Below are positions 10,953 through 61,833 of a DNA stretch of 64,000 bases, piece after piece. Origin of the DNA: Lineus longissimus (Eukaryota > Nemertea > Pilidiophora > Heteronemertea > Lineidae); the NCBI RefSeq assembly GCF_910592395.1, contig NC_088322.1, forward strand, positions 10,041,431 through 10,105,430, given 5' to 3'. The notes beneath the pieces are model-generated. The model was not told the origin of the DNA and did no database searches. It worked only from the letters and a program-made list of their open reading frames with translations. Position 1 is the stretch's first letter. Each line of letters starts with the position of its first letter. A program made the translations under genes and the position numbers.

Positions 10953-11223
10953 GTCACGTGACAGTAAACTGACTGTCACAGCTATGTCACGTGACAGTAC
11001 ATGAAACTGACTGTCACAGCTATGTCACGTGACAGTGCATGAAACTGACTGTCACAGCTATGTCACGTGACAGTGCATATAACTGACTGTCACAGCTATG
11101 TCATGTGACAGTGCATGTAACTGACTCAGAGTTATGGGGATGTCACATGACAATGCATGTAACTGACTGTCTCAGCAAGGAGTGATGTCACGTGACAGTG
11201 CATGTAAGTGTAACTGACTGCCA
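10953..11223. repeat. 38-bp minisatellite carrying GTCACGTGAC palindromes
   Basis: The unit is GTCACGTGACAGTGCATGAA followed by ACTGACTGTCACAGCTAT. Perfect GTCACGTGAC copies start at 10953, 10986, 11024, 11062 and 11187; variants are GTCATGTGAC near 11100 and GTCACATGAC near 11142. The core is an E-box of the USF/MITF/TFEB type. Confidence 0.9.
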
Positions 11224-12219
11224 CATTCTGAATGGTATTGAACGGCCTGGTGCGCAATATTTTCCGTTTCTTGAAGATTCAAAAATGGTCTTACCAAACC
11301 AAAGGGTGAAACTAAACTAGATTATTTTATTCGACGCACAGCTTGCTCTCTCATTCTATTTCTATGGTTTAATCCATTGATCCATTGTCTTTGAGGACAA
11401 TATGAAACCCCTTGTTATTACTGCCAGCTTGTGTCACGTTGATGTGACATTATGGTGACCTTGGATTGATTTTTTGCCCATTCATTGTATTTTGAACATA
11501 ATATGATTAATGTATCGAGTTGATGTAGCATGTAGGTCACTTTGGCGACAATGAAATGACTGAGCTGGGTTGTCAAGGTGTCCGTAGATTGTCTTGATTA
11601 GATTTTACACCTCGAATGTTGATTTCATGTGGTCAAAGGAGGAAGTTTACGTGACCGGAATATAAAAGTTTGATACCTGACACAAGTACATCGCTTGTCA
11701 TCTTTGGAAAATCTCTTTATTTCATTTTGGTGGCATCTGCTTGAGAAATAAAATAGAGATTTCTTGAACTTGGTGCCTGCACCTATGCAATCGCCAATGA
11801 CATGGAAAGAGAAATGTGTTAGCATGATTGGTATAAACTTGTGGTGAACTTATGTATACAATTAGCTCTGAAATCTTACATAATTTGATATCGACCCTGT
11901 TCCAGTTATCCTGATATTCTCAATCAATTTGACTTTGAGGTAAAGGCAAATATGTTTAGCTTGTGTACATTGTTTTCCCTTACATTGATATTTACGAGTA
12001 ATTTAAAAGGGTGTTGACCGCAATGACACTGGGTCGATAATTTCCATTAAAGTTCGCTAATGTAGTTTTCATGTTTGTGGTCGGTAGGGTTATATGTATT
12101 CTATTAGTTGGAGGTAGCAGCCAGCAGTGGCACGTGTGTGTGTAGGACTTCATCTGGTCACATCTTGACTCCATGTTAGAACTGGAATTCTGTCGACACT
12201 TCAGTATGCCTGTCAGTCT
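11224..12219. other. Intergenic sequence, nothing seen
   Basis: AT-rich sequence with no supported feature. Confidence 0.4.
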
Positions 12220-12600
12220 CACAGAAATGCACACATCACATGTCAGTAGGCCTCTCTCTCTGGCTCACAGATATGCACACATCACGTGTCAGTAGGCCCC
12301 TGAGTCTCAGTCTCACAGATATGCACACATCACGTGTCAGTAGGCCTCTCTCTCTGGCTCACAGATAATGCACACATCACGTGTCAGTAGGCCTCTCTCT
12401 GGCTCACAGATAATGCACACATCACGTGTCAGTAGGCCTCTCAGTCTCAATCTCACAGATATGCACACATTACGTGTCAGTAGGCCTCTTAGTCTCAGTC
12501 TCACAGATATGCACACATCATGTGTCAGTAGGCCTCTCAGTGTCTCAGATATGCACACACTACGTGTCAGTTGGTCTCCCAATCTCACAGACTCACGTGT
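12220..12600. repeat. Minisatellite with CACGTG cores (about 45-60 bp unit)
   Basis: Seven or more copies of TCACAGATATGCACACATCA, then CGTGTCAGTAGGCCTCTC, with a variable CTCAGTCT spacer. Several copies keep TCACGTGT. Both strands stay open over parts of the array because the unit lacks stops, which is not evidence of coding. Confidence 0.9.
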
Positions 12601-14622
12601 GGAAAGACATGCCTTCAAGTTCAAAATAAAATGTCTAGTAGTTCAAACATGTCTTCCTATGCTTGCAGATCAATCACAGCACTGAAATTTCACATTAAAC
12701 ATATGTATGTCATTTTCATTTACAGTTCAATTATGTTGATTTCAAGTGTTGATCAAGAGAGCATACATGCTGTTGGCAATTGAACTATGGCTCGTTCAAA
12801 AATATGACTAAATGATATTCCAAGTATTGTCGTTGAAAGAACATATTTCTGGCACCTCCCCTTTTGAATTCCATGTCGGTTTGTTTACATTAGTTGCATG
12901 TGGCCTGCAGGTAATAATACCATAGTGCAGTAACAAGACAAGCCAATTGGATGAAACTTGGCATGTATCAGTATGCATTATTGTATTCCTGTACACAACT
13001 TACACTTAAGTTTCTGCATTGATGAAATTAATATTTGGTGCATTGATGATTGAAAATGTTCAGGTTGAAAATGTTCAGATTTTAAATGAATGAATGAGGC
13101 CTTTAACTGCAGATTTAGGGCAAAATAGAAGGTTTGAGACACTTCATTGAGAGCTGAATGACATCGAAAAGTATGTACACAGTACAACAGTTTAATGGAA
13201 TTTACTGTGAATAAAGCTGACGATTGTGTGGGGTTTGATATTATGGTTTATACAATGTTGGCCCATTGTATGCAGAGTTCAGCTGGCCTGGCGCAGTAGT
13301 GCAAACGGTGAGCAACTAGCCTACATGTACAACTCCCATGTATTATATGTGACCTGTTGAGAAAAATTGAGCATGTAGTGAATTATAACTTTCCAACTGG
13401 CCAAATTTGATTGAACCGTTGTCGAATCAATATGGGGTAGTGAGGTGCAAGGAACTTCAAGATGAAATAACATGAAATTTTGATGTTTGAAAAAAGTGTT
13501 TGAAATCGACGAGGACTTTGACCGTGACTGTGAAGTACCGGGATCCCCTTTCCTTCCTCTGAATGATCAATTCACCCCTAGTGAAGGTATAAAACCTGCA
13601 TAGGCCTACAATGCCCACACATTGGCTACCAATTTTACGCTCCAGTCCCATTTATATACGAATCCACGCAGTATTGATATTTCCCATCCAACGCAAGCAG
13701 CTGCGGTCAACTCGGTCAATGCACGTCACATTTCTCAGCTACCTGTAACTCCACCCAGTTTATTCTTGCAATAGTAACGAATCATTTGACAGCAACAGTA
13801 ACGAATTGTTTGACAGAGGGTTATTGTCTTCTACCAAGAGTGCTTTGTGCGAACCTTTCACGGGAATTTGGAGTATCTGGATAACCAGCTCCCTGATTTT
13901 GGATAGAAGGTGATGTGTGTTTCTTTCAATATCTTTTCTGGAATTACATTATTTCAGTACAGGACATAAAAATGGCTTGATGGACATTTCACAAAGTTTT
14001 TTTTTGCCGGTACCTGTAGTAAGTGTATGTCTTGACTTTTGGTAAAACTGGTCACCACTCGGTCTCTGCAAACAGGAGATTTTGTTGTACATGATAATCA
14101 TCACAGGTTATTGCAGCAATGTTTGCGTTGTTGCATGAGCTTGTAAATCACGCCCAGTAATAGCTTATTCTCTCTCATAATTCCATGTACATATTGGGTA
14201 AGCGAGTTAGTTTGCCCGAGCAAACATTAGGCCTACTTTTATCGAAAACTACTTTTCTCAATTTTTTTCCAACTGTCATGACTGCCAGTGCAAAGGTTTG
14301 TAGTGTGCAACTGAGTGCATACCATGCATGTCAGAGTGAAGTTGTAGGCTTGAAGGTGCTCATGTTACAATATCAAGCACATGCCTGCATACCTGATGGC
14401 GCCATACATTCTCAAAAATGTCACTTGAAAACTTGTTCGTTTTTATGTTCATAAAAGCATAGCTGAATTACTTGTGGTTTTTGTTGTGTTTATTTTCTTT
14501 GTTTTGGATATGCCCACCTGACGTGGCCTTGAAGTCGCACGTCTTTTACAAGTGGCATAAGATGACCTAGAATTTTCTTTTCACCCGAAGGTCTAAAATA
14601 TGATTTGTCTTTCTATTTTCAG
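12601..14622. other. Upstream region of the myosin III gene
   Basis: Must hold the promoter and at least one non-coding first exon, because the start-codon exon begins at a splice acceptor. A possible donor is GAAG followed by GTGATG at 13910, ending a stretch just upstream. I cannot fix the transcription start. Confidence 0.3.
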
Positions 14623-14725
14623 AGTTGAAAATAAACACGATGGGGACGTAAGGCAATATTTCTTGCATGACTTCGTAACATTCCTGAAAACAATGAAAAC
14701 ATTCCATCCATAACATCGAGTAAAG

Positions 14726-54118
<39,393 letters not shown>

Positions 54119-54361
54119 ATGTCTAAATTAACAAATGCTAGTGGTTAACGTTTTCAGAAAAGGTGCTATATTGATATGAAGTTGGTTAAAAAATTGAGAT
54201 TTTTTAGGGGTCTAATTGGGTCTTGCGAAATGTCACAGGGCTAACTACTAAATGTTAAAGCAAATGTGATTAAATTTGAATTCATTAATTGGAAATCGAA
54301 ATATTAGGGTAAAACGTGAGAAAATGTTGCTCTTGTTGTATCATTCTGTGTTTGTAACAAA

Positions 54362-54367
54362 AATAAA
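54362..54367 (+). terminator. MYO3: AATAAA poly(A) signal for the short isoform
   Basis: AATAAA 244 bases after the stop codon. Confidence 0.65.
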
Positions 54368-55600
54368 GACTTATGTGTCAATAGGATAAACGGTTTAAAT
54401 GACTGCATTCGGCTTTTGAACTTATACACATAACATAAGATAACACGTTCTGTATGCTAGATCTTGTTGATATATGTGGCTCCACCTAGGTGTCAAACTA
54501 TGAACGATTCATCAATTAAATCCTAATTGTGCATGTACTGGTACTTCACCGCGGCCATGTTTTCAGATTTTGTATTTTGCACACCAATCCGTCTTCACTA
54601 GTGTGTCACGTTCACCGTCCAATTGTGTCAATTTACGTTTCTGTGGAAATATTATGGGCTGCATGCCACCGTGCCTCTTTGAGCCATCCAGACCGTCCTA
54701 AAATGCGTCCAGCTACTTTGAGTAGCCTTGTGACTTCTGATACTTGTAACGTTAGAATGCCTTATAAGATACCTTCATCATCGGTATCTGTTTTTGTGAA
54801 AAAAATCAAAATATATTCACCAGAAATAAAAAGCCTTCATGTCATCATATTTTCACATCCTACATGTACATACATGTATTGGAGTGTCTTGTTTCTAAAG
54901 GATGGGCTGCGTCCCCTGGGCTTGAAGTGTACATTGCTTACTTCAAAAAGACACTGTTACTGAATATTAACAAACACCTTACTGAATATTCACAAACACC
55001 TTACTGAATATTCATAAACACCTTTACAGTGTACATGTACTTGTATAATGTACATGTACATGTATATTCCTCATTCTAAAATCAGCAACTATTAAGTTTA
55101 ATTCTGTTTAATGTTGTCATGTTTAAAAGATGCCAACTCCCCCATATTGTTGCAGATGACATGTTTTTAAAGCAGCTGATAAAATTTCTATGAATCAATG
55201 TTTATCATAGCAACATATTGTAAAGTGTTTATCACAGCTTTTTCAGTGTTTAAGCACAAGAGGCCTCCCCTTCTTAGATTTCAGAAAAAAGCGTTGAAAA
55301 TGATCATGAAGTTTAACAGGACACCAAGGGGAAGACTTGATTTATGACAAGGTTTATTTTGATGCACTAGGTATAGTAATTGTTCAGGAATGTTTATAAA
55401 AGGATCCACTGGTTTGATTCAAGGAAATATTGGAAGCCATTGCTGATTATTATGTGCTGTAAATACACTTTACTGTAAAAAAAATTGTAAATCATGTAAA
55501 TTCTTTATTGTAAAACATGTAAAAGCTTCTCAGGTTTTAGTGTATCCATGAGGTAACACTCACGGTTAATATATGTGTTCAACTTGTTCTCCAAAAGGGG
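54368..55600. other. Intergenic sequence
   Basis: Contains a 22-bp tandem repeat at 54958-55026 (TACTGAATATTCACAAACAC) and an ACATGTACATGTA tract just after it; no gene supported. Confidence 0.5.
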
Positions 55601-55609
55601 TTTTTCATG

Positions 55610-55718
55610 TGACGTCACTTGAATGATGTCACGTTTCATATGACGTCATGCTGCCAGCATAGATGCTATCATAAGGTCAATGGGGCATCAACGCATCAAT
55701 ACAAATGTCATGACGTCA
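55610..55718. promoter_or_regulatory. Three perfect CRE palindromes (TGACGTCA)
   Basis: TGACGTCA occurs at 55610-55617, 55641-55648 and 55711-55718, with a half site (TGTCACG) between. These are binding sites for CREB/ATF-type factors. The position is about 1.2 kb beyond the myosin III end; the target gene is unknown. Confidence 0.5.
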
Positions 55719-55719
55719 A

Positions 55720-57780
55720 AATGTCAATACTTTTCTAAAAGGCCTCTAAACTAGATGGTTTTGCATATTGTCTGTATATCTTTTCATTGTCGTTGATTAC
55801 ATCGAAATATTTAATAAATCAGAAATGTTTTATATACTTTGTTGATTACAGAGGCATACACCAATATCTATGTTGTTCATTGCATAATTCCATCCAAGGT
55901 TTTCAAGATAAGGGCGGATCTCTGACAGTTTGATTTGCAAATTGAATGATGTTTCAAAATTATCTATTTTGCAATGATCTAAATGTTTTGAAAATGGTAT
56001 TGAAAACTATATGGTTGTTGTAATTCAAGCAAAAACAGCTAAATATTTTACATGTGTGTACATATTTGCAAATACTCTAGTTTCACTGTGCTAAGACTGT
56101 ACCTGAATATTCCAAAAAATGGGAGATATTATGCACATGGTCGTTTGATAACATTCAAAATGTTCAAATTCAAGAGATAATTTATTGACGACGCCAAGTT
56201 GTCTGTTCGTCATGATGTCATGTGCAAGCTTGGCCCTTCGTGTCGATTTCGTGATAGTTAATGAAGTAGTCTCAGCTCGGTGAAACTAGAGTTGTTTGTT
56301 TACATTCTATAAAAATGTATGTTTGTTTGTGAATCTCATGGAGAAGCCATGACATTACTACTGGTGCTGTGAAATGATACCAGCGAAATATCATTAAAAA
56401 GCGATCTTATCTCAGCATTTTGGTTGTGACTCTGCCCCTTGACTTATTGCGGCCTCGACGAAATGATTGAGGTCTATTTCCTGAGTGCGGTTCAGGTTTT
56501 GCCAACAGAAAAAACAACCTGTCGCACAGATTTGGTACAGATCATCGGGAGACCCCTGGGCCATCGCTTATGGATGGTTCCAGAGTTCCATCAGTGTTGC
56601 TACTGTAACTACATGTACATCAAGATAAGTATTGAAAAACCTCCGCTAAAAGCATATCTTGATATTTAGAAACTTGTGATATTTTACACTACATGTACAT
56701 TAAGGCATAATTATAGTATGTATATAAAAATGTCCATATTGTTTTCTTTGATTTGTGTAATAGGTAAATAGTTCTGCTGACACTTAAAACAAGTCATGAT
56801 CAGTTAGAACAACTTTCCAAGGCCTGGTGACTTTTGGAAGAGTGACAAAAATCATTTTGTCAGAAGCCACTCGGATAAAATAATTGTGATTGATGTCCTG
56901 TTTTGAGTTCAAGCAGTACTATATGGCTGTTCACAAATCTTTTTTTCGTCATGGAGGCTGCTTGATGAAGTGTCTCACCCCCTGTTCTATTCTGGACTGT
57001 ATTCAAAGCAGGTGCAGAGGCATTGCAGTTGGCCTACTGTATAGTTTTATCACATTGGCGAAATAGAAGAGGGAGTGAGGACATTTTCAAGAACAGCAAA
57101 TTAATGTTATGCATACACTGTAGTTACATACTTCATGTACATTCCAAAATGTCCAATATTTTCACATAAAAATCTGTCCAAACCACAAGTATTTCTCATA
57201 TTGATGTTCTTTACATGTCACTGTGTCATGAAATGCTTTATATCATGCTAAAGAAGTTGTATTTTCTGAGCTCTTTTTCACTATCTTTTATATACATGCA
57301 TATCTCTCTTTTTGTTGTACTGGTATTTTTGTTGTACTAGTATTTTTGTTTGCTTTGAAGATCTGTCTTTCAATGACAGACCAGTGGGATGATGCACGTT
57401 GGATGAAATGGCGAGAGATCTCACCAAATCTGGCCAATTACAGCAGGACTTTGTTAGGGACAATTCAGAGGCCTGCTGCTTGCGAATGTACTTGAACAGT
57501 TGGCAGTTGTGTGATCGCAGCATGAAATGTTTATGTGGAGATAGGCCTCACGGGTGAATAGGCCGGCTGCCATTTCAACCAAGCATTCGTAGCGCTGCCA
57601 ACACATGTCCTCATCCTCCAGCAAGTCCTTGACTATTTTCTATTCCTCATCATTAAGCCTTCTGATAGGAGGCTGGTTGGACGGGCTAAAAATGTATTCA
57701 CTTGTTCACTTACACTTGCCCCCCCCCCTCACAGAGGCTTGTGACCTGACATGTTCGAACTCTTAAGATGATTCAGTTTC
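55720..57780. other. Intergenic sequence, nothing seen
   Basis: No supported gene or repeat. Confidence 0.4.
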
Positions 57781-57781
57781 T

Positions 57782-57835
57782 ACCAATAGATGGCAGTACG
57801 CAATTTGTTAATATTCTTACCACTAGATGGCAGTG
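57782..57835. promoter_or_regulatory. Pair of CTCF-like sites
   Basis: ACCAATAGATGGCAGTAC and CCACTAGATGGCAGTG lie 38 bp apart in the same orientation. The second fits the CTCF core well. Motif match only. Confidence 0.35.
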
Positions 57836-58024
57836 TTGTAGCTGCACCTCGATTCCACGTTCGCCTTACCTGGCCGTGTCAACTTGTAAAATTACTGTAC
57901 AGAGATGTTTAGAGGTATTAAATGATGTTAAATAATACATGTTGAAAATATGAAATTTTTGATTCGTTTATTTGCGTTGAAATGTTCTGCAATTGAATAG
58001 AATCTATCTCTTCAGAATGACTGT

Positions 58025-58658
58025 TTAAGGAATTGAACCCGAGGCGGAGGACCTTGGTTGAGTTACCAAGACACTCGAGGGTGGAGCTAAAATACAGTCC
58101 AAACCCGAGCCGACAGGCGAGGGTTTGGACGAAATTTTAGCTCCACCCGAGAGTGTCTTGGTAACTCAACCAAGGTCCGAAGCCGAGGGTTCAATTTCTA
58201 TTCTAAAATACCTCAAACTTAAAAAGATAGGCCACGAAATAACTTTAATATGTGCGAATTTGGCAAATTCCATCCATCGCCTGCCCGGAGCGCCGGTAGC
58301 GCCGTTGTTTACATTATGTTACGGCAGCCCGTATAGGAAGTTCGGATCGGCTCGCTCAAGTGACGCTAAAATCCGCGCAAATGGGCTATTTGGAGCGTTT
58401 TTCTCAGCAAATATGTGTAGTGCTCATTAAAAAACTTAGGGTGGTTGATGCTTCCTTGGCTGATTTGTGTTTGAAGCAGTGTTTTGAGAGCCTCAAACTT
58501 CTGAAGTGAGCTGTGTGCATGGTTCCACATTTTAGTGCAACCCGAGGGAACTTTGGTAGAGCATCTTGGTTGCGTGTCCAAAACACTCCACTCTCAGAAC
58601 GAGGCTTATGCATTTTCCATTTAAAAGTTGACTTTACGGTACCAAGGTATTTTAGAAT
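58025..58658 (-). mobile_element. 634-bp element, copy B (inverted)
   Basis: Reverse complement of 24339-24972, same length and nearly identical. The hairpin is at the left (58031-58195) and the ATTCTAAAATACC end at the right. The inserted unit, hairpin included, is the same in both places, so it moved as one piece. Confidence 0.9.
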
Positions 58659-58750
58659 CTGACATTGAAATGTATCTTGGTTAAAGATGACTTCAAAAAT
58701 GGTAGTTTTAGTCTACTCTGGTTTCCTTCTTACCACACATCAGCTGGAGC

Positions 58751-58832
58751 AGAGCCTCGAACGTTTGACCAAATCGCTGTAGCATGGCCTCCAACCCGTA
58801 TTAGCCCTTGAGCTACGCCCTCTGGCTGATAT
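58751..58832 (-). mobile_element. tRNA-like SINE head
   Basis: On the - strand GGCGTAGCTCAAGGGCTAAT and AACGTTCGAGGCTCTG give A- and B-box-like parts; arms do not pair fully. Confidence 0.4.
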
Positions 58833-58889
58833 GGCTTCTAGCTATGATTGGCACTGATACAGCGTTGCTCATTTGATAACACATGAATA

Positions 58890-59225
58890 TGATCACATCA
58901 GGGACAATATCAGAGACTGTGTCACACCCAATCATATCCGAGACTACCCAGTATGACCATATCGGAGACTGTCACACCCAATCATATCAGAGACTGTGTC
59001 TCACCCAGTATGACCATATCGGAGACTGTGTCACACCCAATCATATCAGAGACTTTGTCTCACCCAGTATGGCCATATCGGAGACTGTCACACCCAATCA
59101 TATCAGAGACTGTGTCACACCCAGTATGACCATATCGGAGACTGTCACACCCACTATGACCATGTTTGACAGAGACTGTGTCTCATCTAGTTTGACCATA
59201 TCAGAGACTGTGACACACACCCAAT
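58890..59225. repeat. Tandem repeat CCATATCGGAGACTGTG (about 27-51 bp)
   Basis: Alternating forms ACCCAATCATATCAGAGACT and CCCAGTATGACCATATCGGA repeat about ten times, followed by a C run near 59243. Confidence 0.92.
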
Positions 59226-60454
59226 CATCGATTTGCATTCCCCCCCCCCCCCCCATGTTCATAAATTTCTCAAAGTCATAATTTTACCCCCAATCAAGAA
59301 AATCAAGTGAAAAGTCTGCAAACATGTATTCTATTTTTGTTTGTATTTGCTATTCTAAATTGTTCATGACATTTTTTGATCCAAGATATTAATCCCCAAA
59401 AGAATCTTTAAAAGGAATAAAAGCTGTATCATGTTGAAAACCAAACAAATCAAACCAAACATCATGAATTACTGCAGGGTGTTAATCAAGTTGTGCTGCT
59501 AGTTTTTGACTGAATTCTTTCAAAAAGATGTTTGGCAATGAAAAGTGTGAATGAATGGCTAGTATCATTCAGGTTTGCACCATTTTTTCTTTTGGTTTTT
59601 ATTGCACGAAACTGTTTTAGAAAAAAAAAATTATATATGAAAAAATTTTGAACATTACAACTAGCAACACTTTTGATTAACACCCTATACTAATTCAAAA
59701 TCAGTCCCACCCACTTATTTATTCCTTATGGCCAATTACATTACTAACTTGGATTAGCCTTGGCCATTGACACATTTGTTTGATTGTTTGGAGTGACAAA
59801 AGACATTGCCAACCTTGAAAGAATATGTGAGAGTGTTACATAAAACCACTACCTGTCACATTTTATGCCTTCCAATGCTTGCCTTTGCTTTGACTGTGCA
59901 ATGCAGGCTGAACATTCATTGCAGCAAGGAGCACATGGTTTTGCTCGAATTTTGACTTATTTCAACATCTGAAATAAGAAAATGACTTGTGTTCAGCACA
60001 AATCTTCTAAAGGTGGGTATCACCTTCTGTTTAACTGAATCTTGACGTTATTCATGTTTTATTTTTGTAGGTGTTATGGATTTTTGAAGAGGGCAACTGG
60101 TCTTTGTATTTTCCCCTTTTTTTCAATACAGAGATAGAATCTACCTCCAAGAACCATTTTAAGGGCTGACCATAGACTGCAGTTCTGCCATGGTTGATTA
60201 AATTAAACTGTTTCGTGTTCAGTCATATAGCAGTAAATTGGATTTCTTGGTGTCGTAAGAAAGAGGACGTCATTGGGCAATAAATGGTGGTTGCCAATTC
60301 CCAAAATATTAAGCCCTGTCCAGAAAATTGACGAATTAATCCTGGTTTCCTTTTTTTGAAACGCCCTGTATAGATCACCTGAGCTAAAAGAATTTAAAAT
60401 GCTCTCAACTTAAGGAATTTGGAACTATGCATTTGTGCCAATTTATCATTACAG
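59226..60454. other. Intergenic sequence, nothing seen
   Basis: No supported gene or repeat. Confidence 0.4.
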
Positions 60455-60530
60455 ATAACGCATACGTTGTCTGCAATTGCAACGAAAGATTCTCACTGAT
60501 ATGGTTTACAAGGTGACGGGTTACATACAG
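60455..60530 (+). other. Exon-like segment, copy 1
   Basis: Acceptor TTTATCATTACAG and a strong donor CAG/GTATGT bound a 76-base segment. About 75 bases (TTGTCTGCAATTGCAACGAA) are related to 61057-61125. No frame is fully open, so a non-coding exon or relic is as likely as a coding one. Confidence 0.25.
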
Positions 60531-60860
60531 GTATGTATATTAGAGTATTAGATTCTGACTTTCCGATTAGTAATTGAGAGGTGCCACTGTCAAATGACAA
60601 AAAATATGAGAATTGCATGCTTTTGCGCAAAAGAACTGGAGAGTACAATCAGGTCACTAACTCAGGAGGCCATATTTGAAGCGGTGATGCCATCTCATGG
60701 GTTGCTAGTTTTGGGTTGATCACGAGTTTTGAGAAGTGAACTAGCTCACATTGTTTACATAAGTACAAGGCCGCAGCTGTTATTCTGATGGTCCCATTGG
60801 ATTTTACATACAAACTACTGGCTATACTTACGACAGTCATATTCACTTTTGTGTCTTAAT

Positions 60861-60925
60861 CCCAAACCTTACCCAGACCCTAACCCTTCCTCCTAGCACT
60901 AACCTAAACCCTAACCCTTCCCCAA
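60861..60925. repeat. Degenerate CCCTAA-rich tract
   Basis: CCCTAACCCTTCC, CCTAAACCCTAACCCTTCC and similar strings resemble interstitial telomeric repeat but are irregular. Confidence 0.55.
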
Positions 60926-61056
60926 CACCAATCTCAACTCCCCAATTTCCAAAATTACATAAATCCTTGTTATAACTAGTCGTAAGAATGGCAACTTTGT
61001 ATGAAATAAAGAAATAAAGTTATGCATTATGCATTTGTTCTAATTTATCATTACAG

Positions 61057-61125
61057 ATGCTGCAAACCTTGTCCGCAATTGCAACCGAAGATTTTTGGAT
61101 GAACCGCAAGATGATCGGATGAAGG
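61057..61125 (+). other. Exon-like segment, copy 2
   Basis: Acceptor TTTATCATTACAG, donor GTATGC, 69 bases. One frame reads AANLVRNCNRRFLDEPQDDR and MK. Related to copy 1; the flanking intron (GCATTTGT, CCACTGTCAAAT) is also duplicated. Confidence 0.3.
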
Positions 61126-61687
61126 GTATGCATCAAGTAACAACTTCCCCAAATTGTTGATTGAGTTGCCACTGTCAAATTTTTTTACCGTTATAAAATA
61201 GAATAGTAAAACAATACTATTAAAGGCCACAAGGGAAGAAAAGTCATTTCCCAAATGTGTCACTTTTAGTAACAGCAAGCTAAAGAAATAACTGACTACG
61301 CAAATGGCAGATCATTTGCCTGCATTCAGTGCTTCGGTTTCAAAGCAATATCACGTGGTGAAAACTGATAGTGATAGAAGTCCACTGAGAGTTGAATATT
61401 GTAAGTTTGGCTACTGAAAGATATAACTAACCAATAAGCAAGTCAAACACTTGTCATAGACCAAGCCTTGTCTATGAACTATACTGAAATTTAAAAAATG
61501 TCACAAATCAGATGCAACTTTTTTCCCAATTGCAATGCAAGGACCTTTTCATGTGCACTTTCCTGAGAGATCAAGGATTCAAAACTATCTTGTCTATATT
61601 TTGCCATTTTTTATCCCAAGAATGTTTTTTGTAAAATGCACAAATAAAGCCACTGCTACAAAGTACACCAAGTTTTGAACATGTTAT

Positions 61688-61737
61688 ATAGATTGACAGT
61701 GGCGCCTCCATCAGCAATTCATGCGAGTGGATGTACA
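61688..61737. repeat. Single arm of the 7.4-kb foldback family
   Basis: GACAGTGGCGCCTCC, then GTGGATGTACAAAAGT matches one arm of 7424-7861. Confidence 0.45.
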
Positions 61738-61759
61738 AAAGTTGTAACAGCAGTATATG

Positions 61760-61833
61760 ATGTGTGTGTGTGTGTGTGTGTGTTTGAGACGGCATAGAAC
61801 CGGGTGTGGGAGGTCATGTGGGGGGGGGGGGGG
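61760..61833. repeat. (TG)n and G runs
   Basis: A TGTGTGTG run at 61760-61783 and a G homopolymer at about 61820-61833. Confidence 0.9.

Noticed and set aside
12337-12685. Overlapping open frames on both strands
   Set aside because: Both come from the 12.2-kb minisatellite, whose unit lacks stops; no start context or splice sites.
54529-54963. 144-codon open frame after the last myosin exon
   Set aside because: It begins at GTG rather than ATG, has no domain and lies past the poly(A) signal; its Cys/His-rich composition is not organised.
60861-60925. True interstitial telomere
   Set aside because: The CCCTAA units are irregular and few; only a degenerate tract is supported.
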